Assembly: GCA_001792895.1 (NCBI GenBank)
Contig: MARA01000003.1
Coordinates: forward strand, 2,852,001 to 2,916,000
DNA: 64,000 bases
From: Lentinus brumalis
Lineage: Eukaryota > Basidiomycota > Agaricomycetes > Polyporales > Polyporaceae
Reading direction: 5' to 3'
Part shown: positions 23,541 to 34,861 of the stretch, piece by piece
How the letters are laid out: every line of letters starts with the position of its first letter
Numbering within the stretch: position 1 is the first letter of the stretch
Translations under genes and position numbers: made by a program
The notes under the pieces: model-generated
What the model saw: only the letters and a program-made list of their open reading frames with translations
Told to the model about the DNA's origin: nothing
Database searches by the model: none

Positions 23541-24094
23541 TCGAGGCGTGAGTATATATATGCAAGCGGGAAATAGCGGTGGCGTACCTCATACAATTAC
23601 AGTGACCTGCGACTAGAACTCCTCGCCCATAAGCGGTATGTTCAAGGGTATCGTGACCGAGATGTTGAGTGTTGCCATGTTCTCTGGCACTCGCCCCGTG
23701 GCGTGGATATCCGGTGTAGAACCTACGCCGTACGGTATCCGATGGGCCGGAGATAGAACTGAACATTCGCCGCGACGCTGTTGCGAAATCTGCATTAGGA
23801 CAAAGAGTGAGGGGATCCCGGATATATAAAGGTTTCCGACTCGGATTTTCATCTTCCCTCTCTTCCTCCAGCGTATCTGGAACACCTTTGGTCAACAGGT
23901 CCGGTCAATAAGTGCACTCTCTGCTGCCCGGTTCCGACATACCTGCAGGACAATGGCACGGTCACGGTCCTCGAATGAACTTCCGTCGGTGGCGCTGTCG
24001 TGTGCGCCAGACGGGATGGAGCGGCTCGAGAGAAATGTCAAGCTAGAGACTGGTCATCGTTCGGGACACGTCGACCGGCTTCACGTATGGTGAG
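23541..24094. repeat. Tandem duplication, copy 2 part B, preceded by the right target duplication
   Basis: TC at 23541-23542 is the right target duplication. 23543-24094 matches 15485-16036. It supplies the promoter (TATATAAA at 23823-23830) and first exon of the following gene. Confidence 0.9.
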
Positions 24095-24882
24095 GTTCAG
24101 CATCGCTGCTGTGCGGTCACACGTACCCTGACAACTTGTGCCGTCTCGCAGTCGTTACACCGGTGGCGCCATTCGCGAAACACCCTGCAGGGTATTCCTG
24201 GTCCAGTACGCGGCGCGAGGGAATATCTTCACGCGCATAATACGAAAATTGCTGTCCCGTGCAGACCCAAAGTACATCCGCCTGGTCGTCGAAGAGGACC
24301 TCGTCGGCGATCCTATCAAAGAGTACCTTAGTCACCTCGACCTCCTGGGTTACAGCAGGGACCCGGCGGACCTGTGCTGTGGCGGCATCATTCTCAGTAG
24401 CACGTACACTGGAGGGTTTCTGGAAGAGCGGGTGCAGGTTCGTGCGTCGTGCCTGTGGATGTGAGGCGTCCGATGATGACCTGACTACTTACGCATGTCA
24501 GGGCTTGCAGCGACCGATACGCTTTCCGGGCATAACGGACCTCCGGGATTCCGGAACTTGGGCTGAATACTTGGAGTCGAGCTTGGACATCATGCTGGAC
24601 TTGTATGGCATGAAGGAGGAACTCAAGCCGCACCGGGAGCAGGCGGTGAACTATCTCTCCGAGATCATGGCTGAGGCTGAAAACTGGGCGCGGGACCCGG
24701 AGTGTCCGCAGACGGCTGTATACACTATGTGCGGTAAGTACTACGTAGCTTGCAAAGCTGCTTCATGCAGAAACTCACCTTGCTTGTGTACAGAGAAGCG
24801 GCTGCGCGTGAATGTGCGTGAAGTAAAGCCGGGGTGCTGGGTGCCTCCAGTAAGCCGGCCCCCAAACCCGAGCGGGGAGTGA
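23953..24882 (+). CDS. Hypothetical protein of a local gene family
   Basis: Exons 23953-24089, 24152-24437, 24502-24733 and 24794-24882 keep one frame across three GT-AG introns and give about 247 aa. A TATATAAA box lies about 125 nt upstream. The N-terminus is Ser/Arg-rich (MARSRSSNELPS). The core reads CRVFLVQYAARGNIF, KYIRLVVEEDLVGDPIKEYLSHLDLLGY and, in exon 3, GITDLRDSGTWAEYLESSLDIM. No known domain or membrane segment is recognised. The gene at 30754 shares RVFLVxY, xIRLxVxE and xDLRxSGTxxEYLExS with the same splice position after exon 1, so the two are paralogues. The promoter and exon 1 are duplicated upstream, and a transposon lies 410 bp upstream of the ATG; expression may be affected. 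Confidence 0.6.
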
Positions 24883-27342
24883 TGCGATCGTGTCCATGTA
24901 ACATTAGACGCGTACAATATGAAACGTTGATATAGAGCATCTTCTTCGGGGACAGCGGCAGAGGACGATGCGCAGCTTACCAAGAGTGATTTGAATTCGG
25001 AGCTGTGGCGACGACGGCTGGGCTTGCATTCGGTGTGGAGGGAAGAGCTGAAACTAATCAAATAATCAATCAAACCATGTAGCCAGAAGATCTAGGCTCC
25101 ATGAATGAGAATCTCGGAGAGCGGAGGCCAGCTGATGGACATGGCGGACGAAAGGCAACATGAAGTCCGAGCGGCACGGAGACACGAAGTCGAAGCCCTA
25201 ACCCGTGGTTGTCGTCGTCGGCACTGCCTTCGACGCTGTCCTTGTCTGCTTCCTCACTGTCCTTATCTTCTTCCTCGCTATCCTTGACTTCTTTCTCACT
25301 GCTGGCTCGCTCGGGCTCTGTTAACTGTCGCTCCGCACATTTCTACCGTTTCTCCGAGTCGTCTCACCCTCGTGGAGACGGCGTATATTCATACTGTCAA
25401 GAAGGTCCCCCGGCTCGAGTCCGCTCGGGTTCTCAACTGGAAAAACGATGTTATGAAAGTCAGCTGTGCGAGGCTGAAGTACTATACTGCATAAGGGGTG
25501 AGTCCTTCGCACGTTGGTGTCTATTCATTTGTCCTGTCCCATCCCCCCTCTATGCAAGTGCCCTGGACCACTCATACGATGCAATGCTACTATTCGGAGC
25601 ATGGGGGTGTCGTCTCCAATCTGGCGGGTTTCTCAAGGTCTGAGGAACTTCTTGTCCTCAACACGGATGGTCCGGAGAGGGCAAGCCGCGTCCGTGGCAG
25701 TGTCGCGCGTCGATGCAGTTGTGTATCGGACGCTGTCCCAGGGAAACAAAGTACCTGAATTCTACGCTTGTACGTGGACTGAGACGTTGTTTCAGATGCA
25801 ATGTGTCTGTGAGCGAGCGAGCGTTCAGTGAACGGACCGGCTCCACTACATGTATATAGCCCGTCATCCTTCGAGTATCAATACAGCTCGCCACATGGAT
25901 ATGGCGGAACCCTTGCACTGTCACCGTTTGCGTGAGATTGGCATCAGGACGCAGCAGCGTTATTGTTGATCATGTGCTTGAGTCTACTGTGTCGGGCTCG
26001 GTATCGTCCACACCGCGCGACCATATACAGTATCTCGTACGCCGTCTCCTTCCTCATGCCCGACACCCGCACCGCCTCTCATACAAACCTGGGAACGTCC
26101 GCGTCTTCAAGAGTCCAGTATTTCTCGATTTCGTGCATGCCCGACAGACTCTCCGGCGGCGAGAAGTGGACCACATCCTGTTCTTCCGGCCAGGAAGAGG
26201 CAAGTGCACCGGGCGATAGACGCCTTGATTGGGCCGTTGCCGCTCGACGACGGAGTCGACTCCGCTCTGTAATGAGTAACTATACAACTCTGTGCACGCT
26301 TTCCATCATGCGGAGATTACCTTCAAGCTGTGGCCGCTCGTACGACGTTCCGAGTCGTCGTCGGAATCCGGATGTACCTACCACACAACCGAGGAGGCAT
26401 ACGGTGAGCGAGCTCACTCAAAGCGAGGCCATTATAAAATTTCGTACGTTTTATTGACATGTTTATACGTATTCCCGTTTGACTTCACTGCGAACCAAAC
26501 AGTCAAGAACTGACAACCTAACTTCTGACAGGCGACGACAGGCTCGACTGTGGCGAAACTAACCCGGGCCAGCACATACAACTGATACGAGGACACTCTG
26601 CATTTTCTGTTTTAGCAGTGGTCTTCAAGCTGCAAAACTCGTCATTCCTCGGAGTCGCTGGCGCACACCGTGTAACGTCACCGGTGGCCTCGGTGTGCTG
26701 GTTCAAATCTCTCCAGCGTCCTCACGCTATTGGGCCGTTAATAGTTATACTAGAGGCGCGACAGACACGAAGCAGCAAACACCCTGAAATACCACTATTG
26801 TGGAACTTGGTTGCGCTCGTCCAGATCCCCGAGTCGTTGCAACTTGACTAGTATCCTCCCGCCGCAACTCCGGGCAGGCCGACCGCCACCGAATCAGACA
26901 ATAGCGCTACCTACTAGTCACATCGACTCCCCGAACATCATACGGACCTACTTAGTCTTCTACGAAAGCCCTCAGGCTTGTCGAGAAGACCACGTCGGAG
27001 GCCAAAGGCGGGGAGTCGGGGAATGGGGACCAAGATGTGTGGCGTTCAGAGCTGTGAGCCGTTGTAAGTCGTTCCTACCAACCTCCGCATTGCTCGCCCG
27101 AAACGAGAATCGTAACCTCGGAAGGATGCGGTGACTCGGGAGCGGACCGCGCTGCGAGTTCGAGCTGAGGCCACAGCGTGCGTCCGAGTCCGCCGTCGGA
27201 TGCCTCTCTTTGTGATTGGTTCCTCCCCTTGGATACCCCGCCGAGCAGACCGGCTCCGCATCCTTAGAGGCACGACAGGACGTTGTCAGTATTTTGGCTA
27301 CGCGCATAAAGTGTTGTGCGCTGACAGATGTTTGTTCCCGCA
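24883..27342. other. No confident gene; possible fragments of local paralogues
   Basis: Short ORFs occur on both strands. The motif GTCCGAGCGGCACGGAGAC near 25165 recurs near 28830 and, diverged, near 32815, followed each time by roughly similar CT-rich sequence, so these stretches look like old duplicates. A plus-strand stretch around 25330-25485 reads as protein in one frame but ends at TAA. Confidence 0.35.
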
Positions 27343-27348
27343 TATAAA
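27343..27348 (+). promoter_or_regulatory. TATA box of the proline/serine-rich gene
   Basis: TATAAA, 92 nt upstream of the chosen ATG at 27440. Confidence 0.6.
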
Positions 27349-27439
27349 GGCCTGTCGCAAGCTTCGAGACCAGAACCCATACGACCCCCGCTTCCAAGTT
27401 CCGCATTCCCTCTCGCCGGCCCCCAAGCACACCTCTGAT

Positions 27440-28531
27440 ATGTCGTTCGGTTATCCTGGCTTTGCACCCTCTTCTCAGGCGCCACCGCCATACCCTTCTC
27501 CTCCGTCTAGGCTGGACGGGCGCGTACCAGTCAGCGCAACTGGTGCTTCGCGCACGGTGGCGGCGGGCTCCGTGCCTCGCCGCGCACACGCACGCAGCGC
27601 ATCTATCTATCCCGACGAAATACTGCAGTACATGGCCAGCATGAGATTTGACGAACCGCCCCCAGTGGGTCATCGTGCTGGCGGTTCTTCCACGATAGAA
27701 GCAGTACCGAGCGAGATGTCGGGAGGCGCTCCATACGTTGCGGACCCTATACACCACGCCCAGCCTTCCGCTTTCGACGGTGCTCGTTACGCTCCTCAGA
27801 TGCAAGGAGGTGGTGGTGGGATGGCCCTCCCTCAACCAGTCCCACCCCATGCACGGAACGGTAGACCTGGACCGTTCCCAGAACAACCTTGGGGGGCCTC
27901 GGATCTGCCGCCCATGGGTAGTCATATGCCACTATCAAGTGAACATTGGCCTGGGGTGTCGGCTCCTCAACCCATGCTAGGCTCGGACGAGCGCATGCCA
28001 GACCGCCGACTCGCTATGCCCTCACACATGGCGAGCTCTATGCCCTTCCCAGCACATCGCGCTTCCAGCACCTTCGGCTATCCCGAGGCAATGGTGGAGT
28101 CTGCCGCCACAGTACCGCCATACAACCTACCACCCGACTGGAGTAGTCGTCATGGTCTTACGGCCCCGCCCTCCTCATACGACGCACAGCCTTCTGCCTT
28201 CTACGCTCCCCGCCACCAGTACGGTCCTCCGATGGCGGGAGCTTACAGTGACAAGGAGATGGCAACGATCCCGCCCGGTAGCAGACCGGCGGGTTACGCC
28301 GAGTCATTCGCCTCGGGCTCTCGTATTCACCCTCCTCCCTATCTCCCGAAGAGCGGCATGGAAGACACGCGCAGTGTTTACTCCGACTCAAATGGGTACC
28401 GATATGCGTCCTCAGAGGACGGCGATACTCCGAGTCAGGCTCGCCGTCTCCCGCGCAAGCGAAGGAAGACGAAGAGGTCCAAGAGCCTATCCAGAAGCAA
28501 GACCGTATTGTCTCGTATTTTCGGAGGCTGA
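27440..28531 (+). CDS. Proline/serine-rich disordered protein with basic C-terminus (363 aa)
   Basis: Single-exon ORF. The frame is open upstream to 27131, but the TATA box at 27343 places transcription start after that, so the Met at 27440 (MSFGYPGFAPSS) is preferred. The composition is dominated by Pro, Ser, Gly, Ala and Met with short PPPYP, PPYNLPPDW and PPSSYD motifs, some of PPxY type that WW domains bind. The C-terminus turns strongly basic (RRLPRKRRKTKRSKSLSRSKT), a likely nuclear signal, and ends RIFGG. No folded domain is recognised. A scaffold or regulator role is possible but not shown. Confidence 0.65.
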   Translation: MSFGYPGFAPSSQAPPPYPSPPSRLDGRVPVSATGASRTVAAGSVPRRAHARSASIYPDEILQYMASMRFDEPPPVGHRAGGSSTIEAVPSEMSGGAPYVADPIHHAQPSAFDGARYAPQMQGGGGGMALPQPVPPHARNGRPGPFPEQPWGASDLPPMGSHMPLSSEHWPGVSAPQPMLGSDERMPDRRLAMPSHMASSMPFPAHRASSTFGYPEAMVESAATVPPYNLPPDWSSRHGLTAPPSSYDAQPSAFYAPRHQYGPPMAGAYSDKEMATIPPGSRPAGYAESFASGSRIHPPPYLPKSGMEDTRSVYSDSNGYRYASSEDGDTPSQARRLPRKRRKTKRSKSLSRSKTVLSRIFGG

Positions 28532-30574
28532 GGCAGGCGACGGGTTGCACTGTTGACTTGTATGAAGGCATGTGATGGTACGCACCGCTGGTAAGTAATA
28601 CATATGCTGCGCGAATACGTACGCGAATACGTGGACGCGTAGAGGCTGGCGTACATGGACATGGTACTTGTAGTGCGGTCGAAGCAGCGGGCGGGTTTTC
28701 GGAGCTCGTTCTCGTGGTTGGCCATAGATTTGAGCGGGGATGTCGTTAATTCAAGAGCTACCATGTAGCCATATGCATAACTTGATGCAGCGGAGAACAG
28801 AGAAAGCGGAGGCTATGAGGTTCAAAGTCCGAGCGGCACGGAGACTCGGCGCTAGGCATCGATGGTCGCTCTCTTCCTCCATGACTGCGTCCCCGACCCG
28901 CTCGTTGTCTTCTGTTTGTCTCCCTATCTCACTCTCAGCTTTCTGCTCTGTCTCATATCATACTGGATGCTCTACTTCCTGGACTCTAGATCGCTATACA
29001 TGCCTCCGTGGAGACTCGCTGTATCCACGGACATCGGCCTCGGCGAAGCTGGCTCGCAACATGAGAACACAGAGCTGCGTATATGGATTGTAGAGGGACT
29101 CATAGGGTGCATATGCGTATCGGCAAGTGCGTCTTCGAGGTATTGCGCTCTCGTTTCCGAGTCCTCGCTCCCTACCCCGCCTACCCTACGCTTGAATCTC
29201 CCTCCCTTGAACGTCTCGTTCCACGCTGTACGTTACTTGTTGGTCTCGTCAGATATGTATTCTATGTGCTAGGTGTCCTCCCTTTCTGCTCGTGCGGTTC
29301 GCATTGGCACGCGGCGCCCTTCAAGATATCAACCTGCAGACACATGTCATTTGCGTCGCCCGACCACTAAAGCCCTCGTGAGTATATAGATAATCGCAGC
29401 TGAGCACACGATCGAACTCCTAGAACAAGTGATATGCTCTGCTATCCAGCGAGACCCAGAAGATGCGACATGGATGGCCGCTATCCAATAGGCTGAACGT
29501 ACGTCGTCATCACCCTCACACGCAGCATGCCCAACTCCATCGCTGCTTCTAGCAGATTGATACCACGGAGGCCCGAAAAGCCGCTCGGAATACTTCTCGT
29601 CTTCTGCGCATCCTCCACTGTGCAATATTGCTTTGCCGTTTTCCGTGTTCCAACGCTGCATTGCGCGCTGAACACTCCTCGCAACCGAGCCAGCGGTAAC
29701 GAAGGGACTCCGTTCGCGCGGAAGATGACCATCGACGCGCACCGCGGTCGGAACCCTGGCTTTCAACATCAAGTTTCTGGTTCAATCAGAAAACAGCGAG
29801 GCTTCTCTTGACGCCTCCCCAGCGCGCTATCGCTGCTCACGACGCCATAGATGCGATTCGTCTTCTGTCTCGAGCCAATGGAGGACGATCTCGCTGCGCA
29901 TCCAGGTCTCCCATCACTTCCGTAGCTGAATCGCATACCCACTCCTGTCCTCCTCAGTTGGTAAGCACTTCCTTACACTGTCACATCCCCAGCCGCGCTC
30001 GCCTTCCTGTGCTCCGCCACTCGCAGAGTCGACAGTTTCATCGCTCATGAGTGCTGGGTCGAAGGTTTCCGCGCGTGTTGGGGTCGATCGCGTCCCGCCT
30101 CACGACGCGGCATAGCGGTCCTCGCGGCCTAGGTCATGACAAGGGACGCTAGGCATGGAGAGGCGGAGATATAGGACGTAGCTGCATTGGTGCTCGGGCA
30201 GAAAGCCACCACAATGCGTTCGACGCTTGGCCACGTCGCAGGACATCGGAGGTCACTCGGGTGCAGGGATCCTTAGCGGGGGCAAGTAGTTAGTGCGGCA
30301 AGACCTAGCTGGGTAAGTGCTTATTATGCGTACTTGCAACCGGGCGGCGGGGTACGGCTGAAGGAACAAGTGTAGCATCTGTCCAGTGCGACGTACCGTC
30401 GGTTCGTCGACATATGACATGTTCGGAGGTCCTGGCCCTTGATATACTTACACGCCGTGTAGTGACACAAGTAAGTGAGTCACGTACTCGGTGTGGCGGG
30501 CGGACAAGAGTCGGCGCTTGGCCGGATTGCAAAGGCCGCATTTGCGCATTCAGGCATTCAGGCCTACGGAAACA
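28532..30574. other. No confident gene
   Basis: The plus ORF 28862-29272 has a hydrophobic stretch (LSFLLCLISYWMLYFLD) and could be a membrane-protein remnant. The minus ORF 29481-29732 is also protein-like but has no match I know. Confidence 0.3.
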
Positions 30575-30581
30575 TATATAA
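30575..30581 (+). promoter_or_regulatory. TATA box of the second family member
   Basis: TATATAA about 175 nt upstream of the ATG at 30754. Confidence 0.45.
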
Positions 30582-30753
30582 GCTGATCGACCCCGGAGCT
30601 AAGTGCGACCTGCAGCACCTCTTGTTAGCTCGGACGCCACCTCGAACTTGCTCTGCTTCCCATCCTCTGCTATTGCTCTTGTCTATCTGCACTCGCCGTT
30701 GTCCGGTCGGTTCGTATCATTGCCTTCCGCGCCACATTCGTACTTGCAAGGTG

Positions 30754-31952
30754 ATGGGGCAGTCTCAGTCCTCAGTTGATCTCCCGGTAGAGGGGACGCT
30801 TTACGGGCCACCGGAAACGGAGAGAGTGCCAAGGGAGAGGGAGACGCCGCCACAGGCGAGTCGTCAATCTGGTGAGCACTTCGTATATATGAGTGGGGCC
30901 TCCTTTCGGTCGCTAATAAAGATACCTCAGAATGCTCCAGTGACCTGGGCGACTCAGAGAGATTCCGTGTCTTCCTGGTACTATATGGAGACGAACAAAG
31001 TGTGGTTCGGCATCGACAGGCTAACGATCCACCTGAAATGAAGCCAATGCATATCCGCCTTCTCGTTGTGGAGAGTACGGTCTCGTCCGAGGACATTGAC
31101 TATAACATCACGTATTTGACTACAGCAGTTCCGGAATGTAATGAGACTCGTGAGTTTTTCTTCGACACGGCAAAGATACCTGCCAATCCTCCGAACGCAT
31201 CTTCCTGGCTGTAGGCGCTCAATGTGACACCTGTCAACCTCTGAAGCCCTAACCTTATGGCTACTTTTGCAGTCAGATTTGTTCCCCGAAATGGCGGAGG
31301 TTGAAGGCTTGAAGCGTGGACTACAATGAAGTTATTGACTCGGCCGGAGGTGGGCGTCTGTTACGGGAAGATGGCCCTCGGAAGATGCGTTCGGAAGATT
31401 GACAGGTGTCGAAGAAAAAATCCGACGTCTCATTACTTTCCGAAACTGCTGTAAGAAGAACCCATCGGATACTTGCTATGGCAAGATCTGTCTCGGTGAC
31501 GCCGCCAAGACATACTCCCGAAAGTCGCTGCGAGAGTGTCTGCGGCAGGTTCGTCCGCATTCCCCCGAGTGTGCTTCTTGTACTGACAGCGGCATGCCAG
31601 TTTCGACAGATGCCGGTATACGGGGTTTCGGACCTCCGGGAATCCGGGACGTTCAGGGAGTACTTGGAGACCAGTTGGGAACTTTTACGGGAGTTGTGGG
31701 GCTTGGGAACGAATTTGAACCATACAAGCAACAGGCAGTAGATGCTCTCTAGTCCATATCGTGTAGGGTCGAGGCTCGGCGACATGGACCGCAGGGTGTA
31801 CCCATGATTACGACATGCTATTTGACCGGTGAGTGAGTTTTAGCTGGTAGAGCTGCAAAATGCACTAACGCGGCTTTGGTGGTTCAGAGGACATCGTACG
31901 TGGATTGCCGAAGATCTGGGAAGCAGAGTCGGGGAAACTTGGATGATTGTAG
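30754..31952 (+). pseudogene. Second member of the local family, probably disrupted
   Basis: Exon 1 (30754-30871, MGQSQSSVDLPVEGTLYG) and exon 2 (from 30931) join in phase to give FRVFLVLYGDEQSVV, MHIRLLVVESTVSSEDIDYNITYL and ETREFFFDTAKI, then a TAG at 31212. The sequence matching exon 3 of the gene at 23953 appears only at about 31610-31750 (VYGVSDLRESGTFREYLETS) and needs a one-base frame change to continue as EFEPYKQQAVDAL. An exon 4-like stretch follows a GTGAGT...CAG intron near 31830-31888. Between exons 2 and 3 lies an inverted partial copy of exon 2. The N-terminal MGQSQS could be an N-myristoylation signal. It is probably a pseudogene, but a shorter functional protein ending at 31214 is possible. 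Confidence 0.5.
31121..31453. repeat. Inverted duplication of an exon fragment
   Basis: 31121-31205 and the reverse complement of 31380-31453 match closely, apart from an 11-base gap and scattered mismatches. The spacer is about 175 bp, so RNA from here could form a hairpin. Confidence 0.7.
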
Positions 31953-32149
31953 TTCCCGAGCTCGCCCTCTATCTGGTACTCTATGTAATAACACGCGAAC
32001 GATCCGCTGAATGAATTACGCATTGTTGAGGAGTCGCTACGGATTATGGTGGGCGAGACGCGTCCTCAAGGCCTCACCCGCTCGTCTATATATTGGCTCT
32101 GTTGTCATAGTACTCGGAAGAATTGCGTAGTCTATGGGACATGCAGCTC

Positions 32150-32547
32150 GACGAAGCACCCGAGCCGAAGCAGCGCTCCGGATCCGATCCGAAGCGCAAG
32201 GACTTCACCGGCCTGCTCTCTGTCCCGCCGCTCACTCGTCTCCTCCGGGCCACCATGGAGGCTGATACATGGAAAGGAAAGTACACACACCTGCAATCTC
32301 GGGATTGTAAGGTCCGTAGTGCTGCCATGTCCGAGTGCATGGCGCTGCTGTGTACGACCGTCATCTCGTGGGCAGTTTACTGTACAGACGAAGCGCCCCG
32401 AGCCGAAGGAGCACTCCGATCCGAAGCGCAAGGAATTCACCGGCCTGCTCTCCGTCCTGCCGTCGACTCGTCTCCTCCGGGCCACCATGGAGGCTGCTAC
32501 ATGGAAAGAGAAGTACACAGACCGGCGATCTCGGGATTGTAAGGTCC
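32150..32547 (+). repeat. Tandem duplication of an exon-like block
   Basis: 32150-32315 and 32387-32547 are about 165-bp direct copies with roughly 90% identity. Both read DPKRKxFTGLLSV and TRLLRATMEAxTWKxKYT, then SRDCKV. A GTCCGT...GGGCAG stretch between them could be an intron, so the two blocks may be consecutive exons of an unrecognised gene. Confidence 0.6.
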
Positions 32548-32828
32548 CGCCGCCGTGAGTGGTGGCGGGCCGACTTCGTCTGAACGTCTTGCTGCTCCGG
32601 ACATTTCGCATCGCCGCTATGCTTACGAACCGGACTTGACAAAATACTGGCTTGGTCCTGCTTGTTCTTCCCGTCTTAATGGCACTGTACCACTAGCATT
32701 AGCAAATCTGACTCTTCCATCGTTTAGAAGATTGCCATACTGACCTGTGAACCCTCCCGTTGGAAGGCTTAGTCCTGCGCATGCGATCCGAGTCCGAGTA
32801 AGCTTGCAAGTCACGAAGTCCGGGCGGC

Positions 32829-33038
32829 ATGGAAGACGGTGCTTCCAACCCTAACCCGACAATGGCAGGCCGCCGGTCGTCGTGCTCGACAGTCCCTCGC
32901 TATTGGGCCTCCGTCGAGTCACATGAAGATATGGTGCCGGACAGTCGAGTTTGGATAGCTGACCTTGACATGGTCGACCTTGAGGCTCTGCGCGACGCAT
33001 ATCCTCAGTATGACTTTTACGTACTACCAGTTGATTGA
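32829..33038 (+). CDS. Small hypothetical ORF (69 aa)
   Basis: The ORF reads RVWIADLDMVDLEALRDAYPQYDFYVLPVD at its acidic C-terminal end and may be the last exon of a decayed gene. No family is recognised. Confidence 0.25.
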   Translation: MEDGASNPNPTMAGRRSSCSTVPRYWASVESHEDMVPDSRVWIADLDMVDLEALRDAYPQYDFYVLPVD

Positions 33039-33750
33039 TCCTTCTGCTTGTGCTCTGACATCGACTCGCCGTTCTATATCAGGGTTCATCCCTCTGTAGT
33101 TCCTGCGCGTCCCCGAGCACCATAAAATCGTACATATATCTGAATAAGCTGAGTTACTTACAGTATATCATTCCAGTCCTTACTGAGTCAGGGCCGGCGA
33201 GGTATTAGATTGTTATCTACTTACCTGAGTTACTTACAGTAGCGTAGTCGGTTCTTATAAATCTGTTCTCTGTTCCCTCGCGGTCTTCTCACCCGGCTGT
33301 TTCATTATATGCCATGTTTGGGCCCGCTCTAGCACCTCGTTGCTCTGGATTGGGTAGACCGCTGTGCATTGCTCGTAGACTGCCATCTCTATCGACGCGG
33401 CTCGCTGGGTCCAACCGACGTCGGCCTGCGCAAATATCACTCGCAACTGGAGAACTATGGAGGGGAGACATGATGGGATGATGTATAGGCAGTAGCACGG
33501 GTCACCCCTGGGTAGTTTAGCGCCGACCCGTACCCGTACCCGTGCACCACCCGTACCCGTGTACCCGCGGGCATGGCGGGTACGGGTCTCATCCAGCAGG
33601 GGTCTGGGTATGTCCCGGGTTTGGACCCACCAACGGGTTACCCGGGGGTCCTCTTGTATTGATGACTTAGGATATCATGGTTACTTCATCGCACTCCGAG
33701 TACTCGAATCTAGGAATCTTTGATGGCTAGCTATGGGCTTACAATCTTGC

Positions 33751-34700
33751 TTATTCTTCCTCGTCCGAAACCACCCCCGCAATGAGATCTGGAAGCTCAT
33801 CTGAGCCTCCGTCCTCCTCCGACTCCATCATTATTGCCCGAGCCTCCGGTGCAAGCATCATACCTGCGCGTACTGCGAACTTGGATGACCCCTCTTCAGA
33901 GGGACGATAGAGAGGGTGACGATTGATAGTATCAAGCTCTGAGTTGATCGCGAAGTCGCGCGGGAGCTGTTCATGGGAAACCACAAGCGTGCGCTGAAAG
34001 ACGGCCTCTATAACATCAGTGCGAGGCACAAGACATTGATGAAGCAGACACTACGCACCGGATAATGTTCACGCGCCCATTGCGCGAGGCTAATAATCTC
34101 CTCCGTTGTAGCCTCCCCGGGCTGTGCGGTTTGGAGGTTCGAGAAGAACAGTCGATCGGGTGAGTAACCGTGGCGCGCGGTGCGCCGAGCGTATTCACGG
34201 CGCCCAATGGTCACGCACATGCAACCGAACGCGAGCCATATCTTGCGGTGGGGCTCCGATATTGATCCAGGAGGCGTGAGCGTCGTTCCGGCATTGAGTG
34301 CGCGCAGCCATGCCATAAGTACTGCAAATGAGGGCGCATGGAGCATGGGATAGGGTTGGAGCGGCAGCTACGGAAAAGTCAGGATAGACTCTTCATGTTG
34401 CGGGAGCTCAACTCCAGATACAGAACACTCACTTCGTGAGAAGCATTGCATGCGCGTGAGGGTGCTTCGGCAGGGGTAATGAGCACTGAAGAAGTGCGTA
34501 TCCGTGTACCGTCTCGGCCTGACCATGTGTCCTCGAGGAGGATGATGCAGACAGGGTAGTCGCCGTCGAGCATAGGAGGAAGCTGGTCGGTGTTGATGCT
34601 CGCGAGAATGTCGAGCATGATGAGCAAGCACAGAGGAGAGCGAGGAGGGTGTCGGCGGCGATTTTGCAAGGCGCCGCAGCTGAGGTTCTCCCTCGTGCGG
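33751..34700 (-). CDS. Second ORF region inside the hAT element, function unknown
   Basis: Three exon-like stretches on the minus strand downstream of the transposase: about 34670-34430 (LDILASINTDQLPPMLDGDYP, then CIILLEDTWSGRDGTRI), 34346-34065 (VLMAWLRALNAGTTLTPPG, KIWLAFGCMCVTIGRREY, EEIISLAQWAREHYPVR) and 34015-33751 (VIEAVFQRTLVVSHEQLP, LAPEARAIMMESEEDG), ending in an acidic tail and TAA. Introns between them are plausible GT-AG. The start is not clear. No known domain is recognised; it is not part of the hAT transposase fold. It may be an accessory gene or a captured host gene. Confidence 0.45.
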
Positions 34701-34861
34701 TGGCGTCAGTCCCAATTCAGGCGGCCCTGAGACTTGAGTATGCCGCAGACATTCATGCTGCTTACTCATGCAGAGTGGCTCACGGGCCAGCTAACACTTA
34801 GATGCATATGTCCATCGAACGTCGGTATATGTGACTACCTAGCTATAGCATTGGTACATAT

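Noticed and set aside
26640..26715. GGTTCAAATC resembling a tRNA B box
   Set aside because: No matching A box or cloverleaf can be drawn around it.
33525..33620. Telomere-like CCCGTA repeats
   Set aside because: They are irregular and lie at the subterminal region of the hAT element; the same words occur at its other end.
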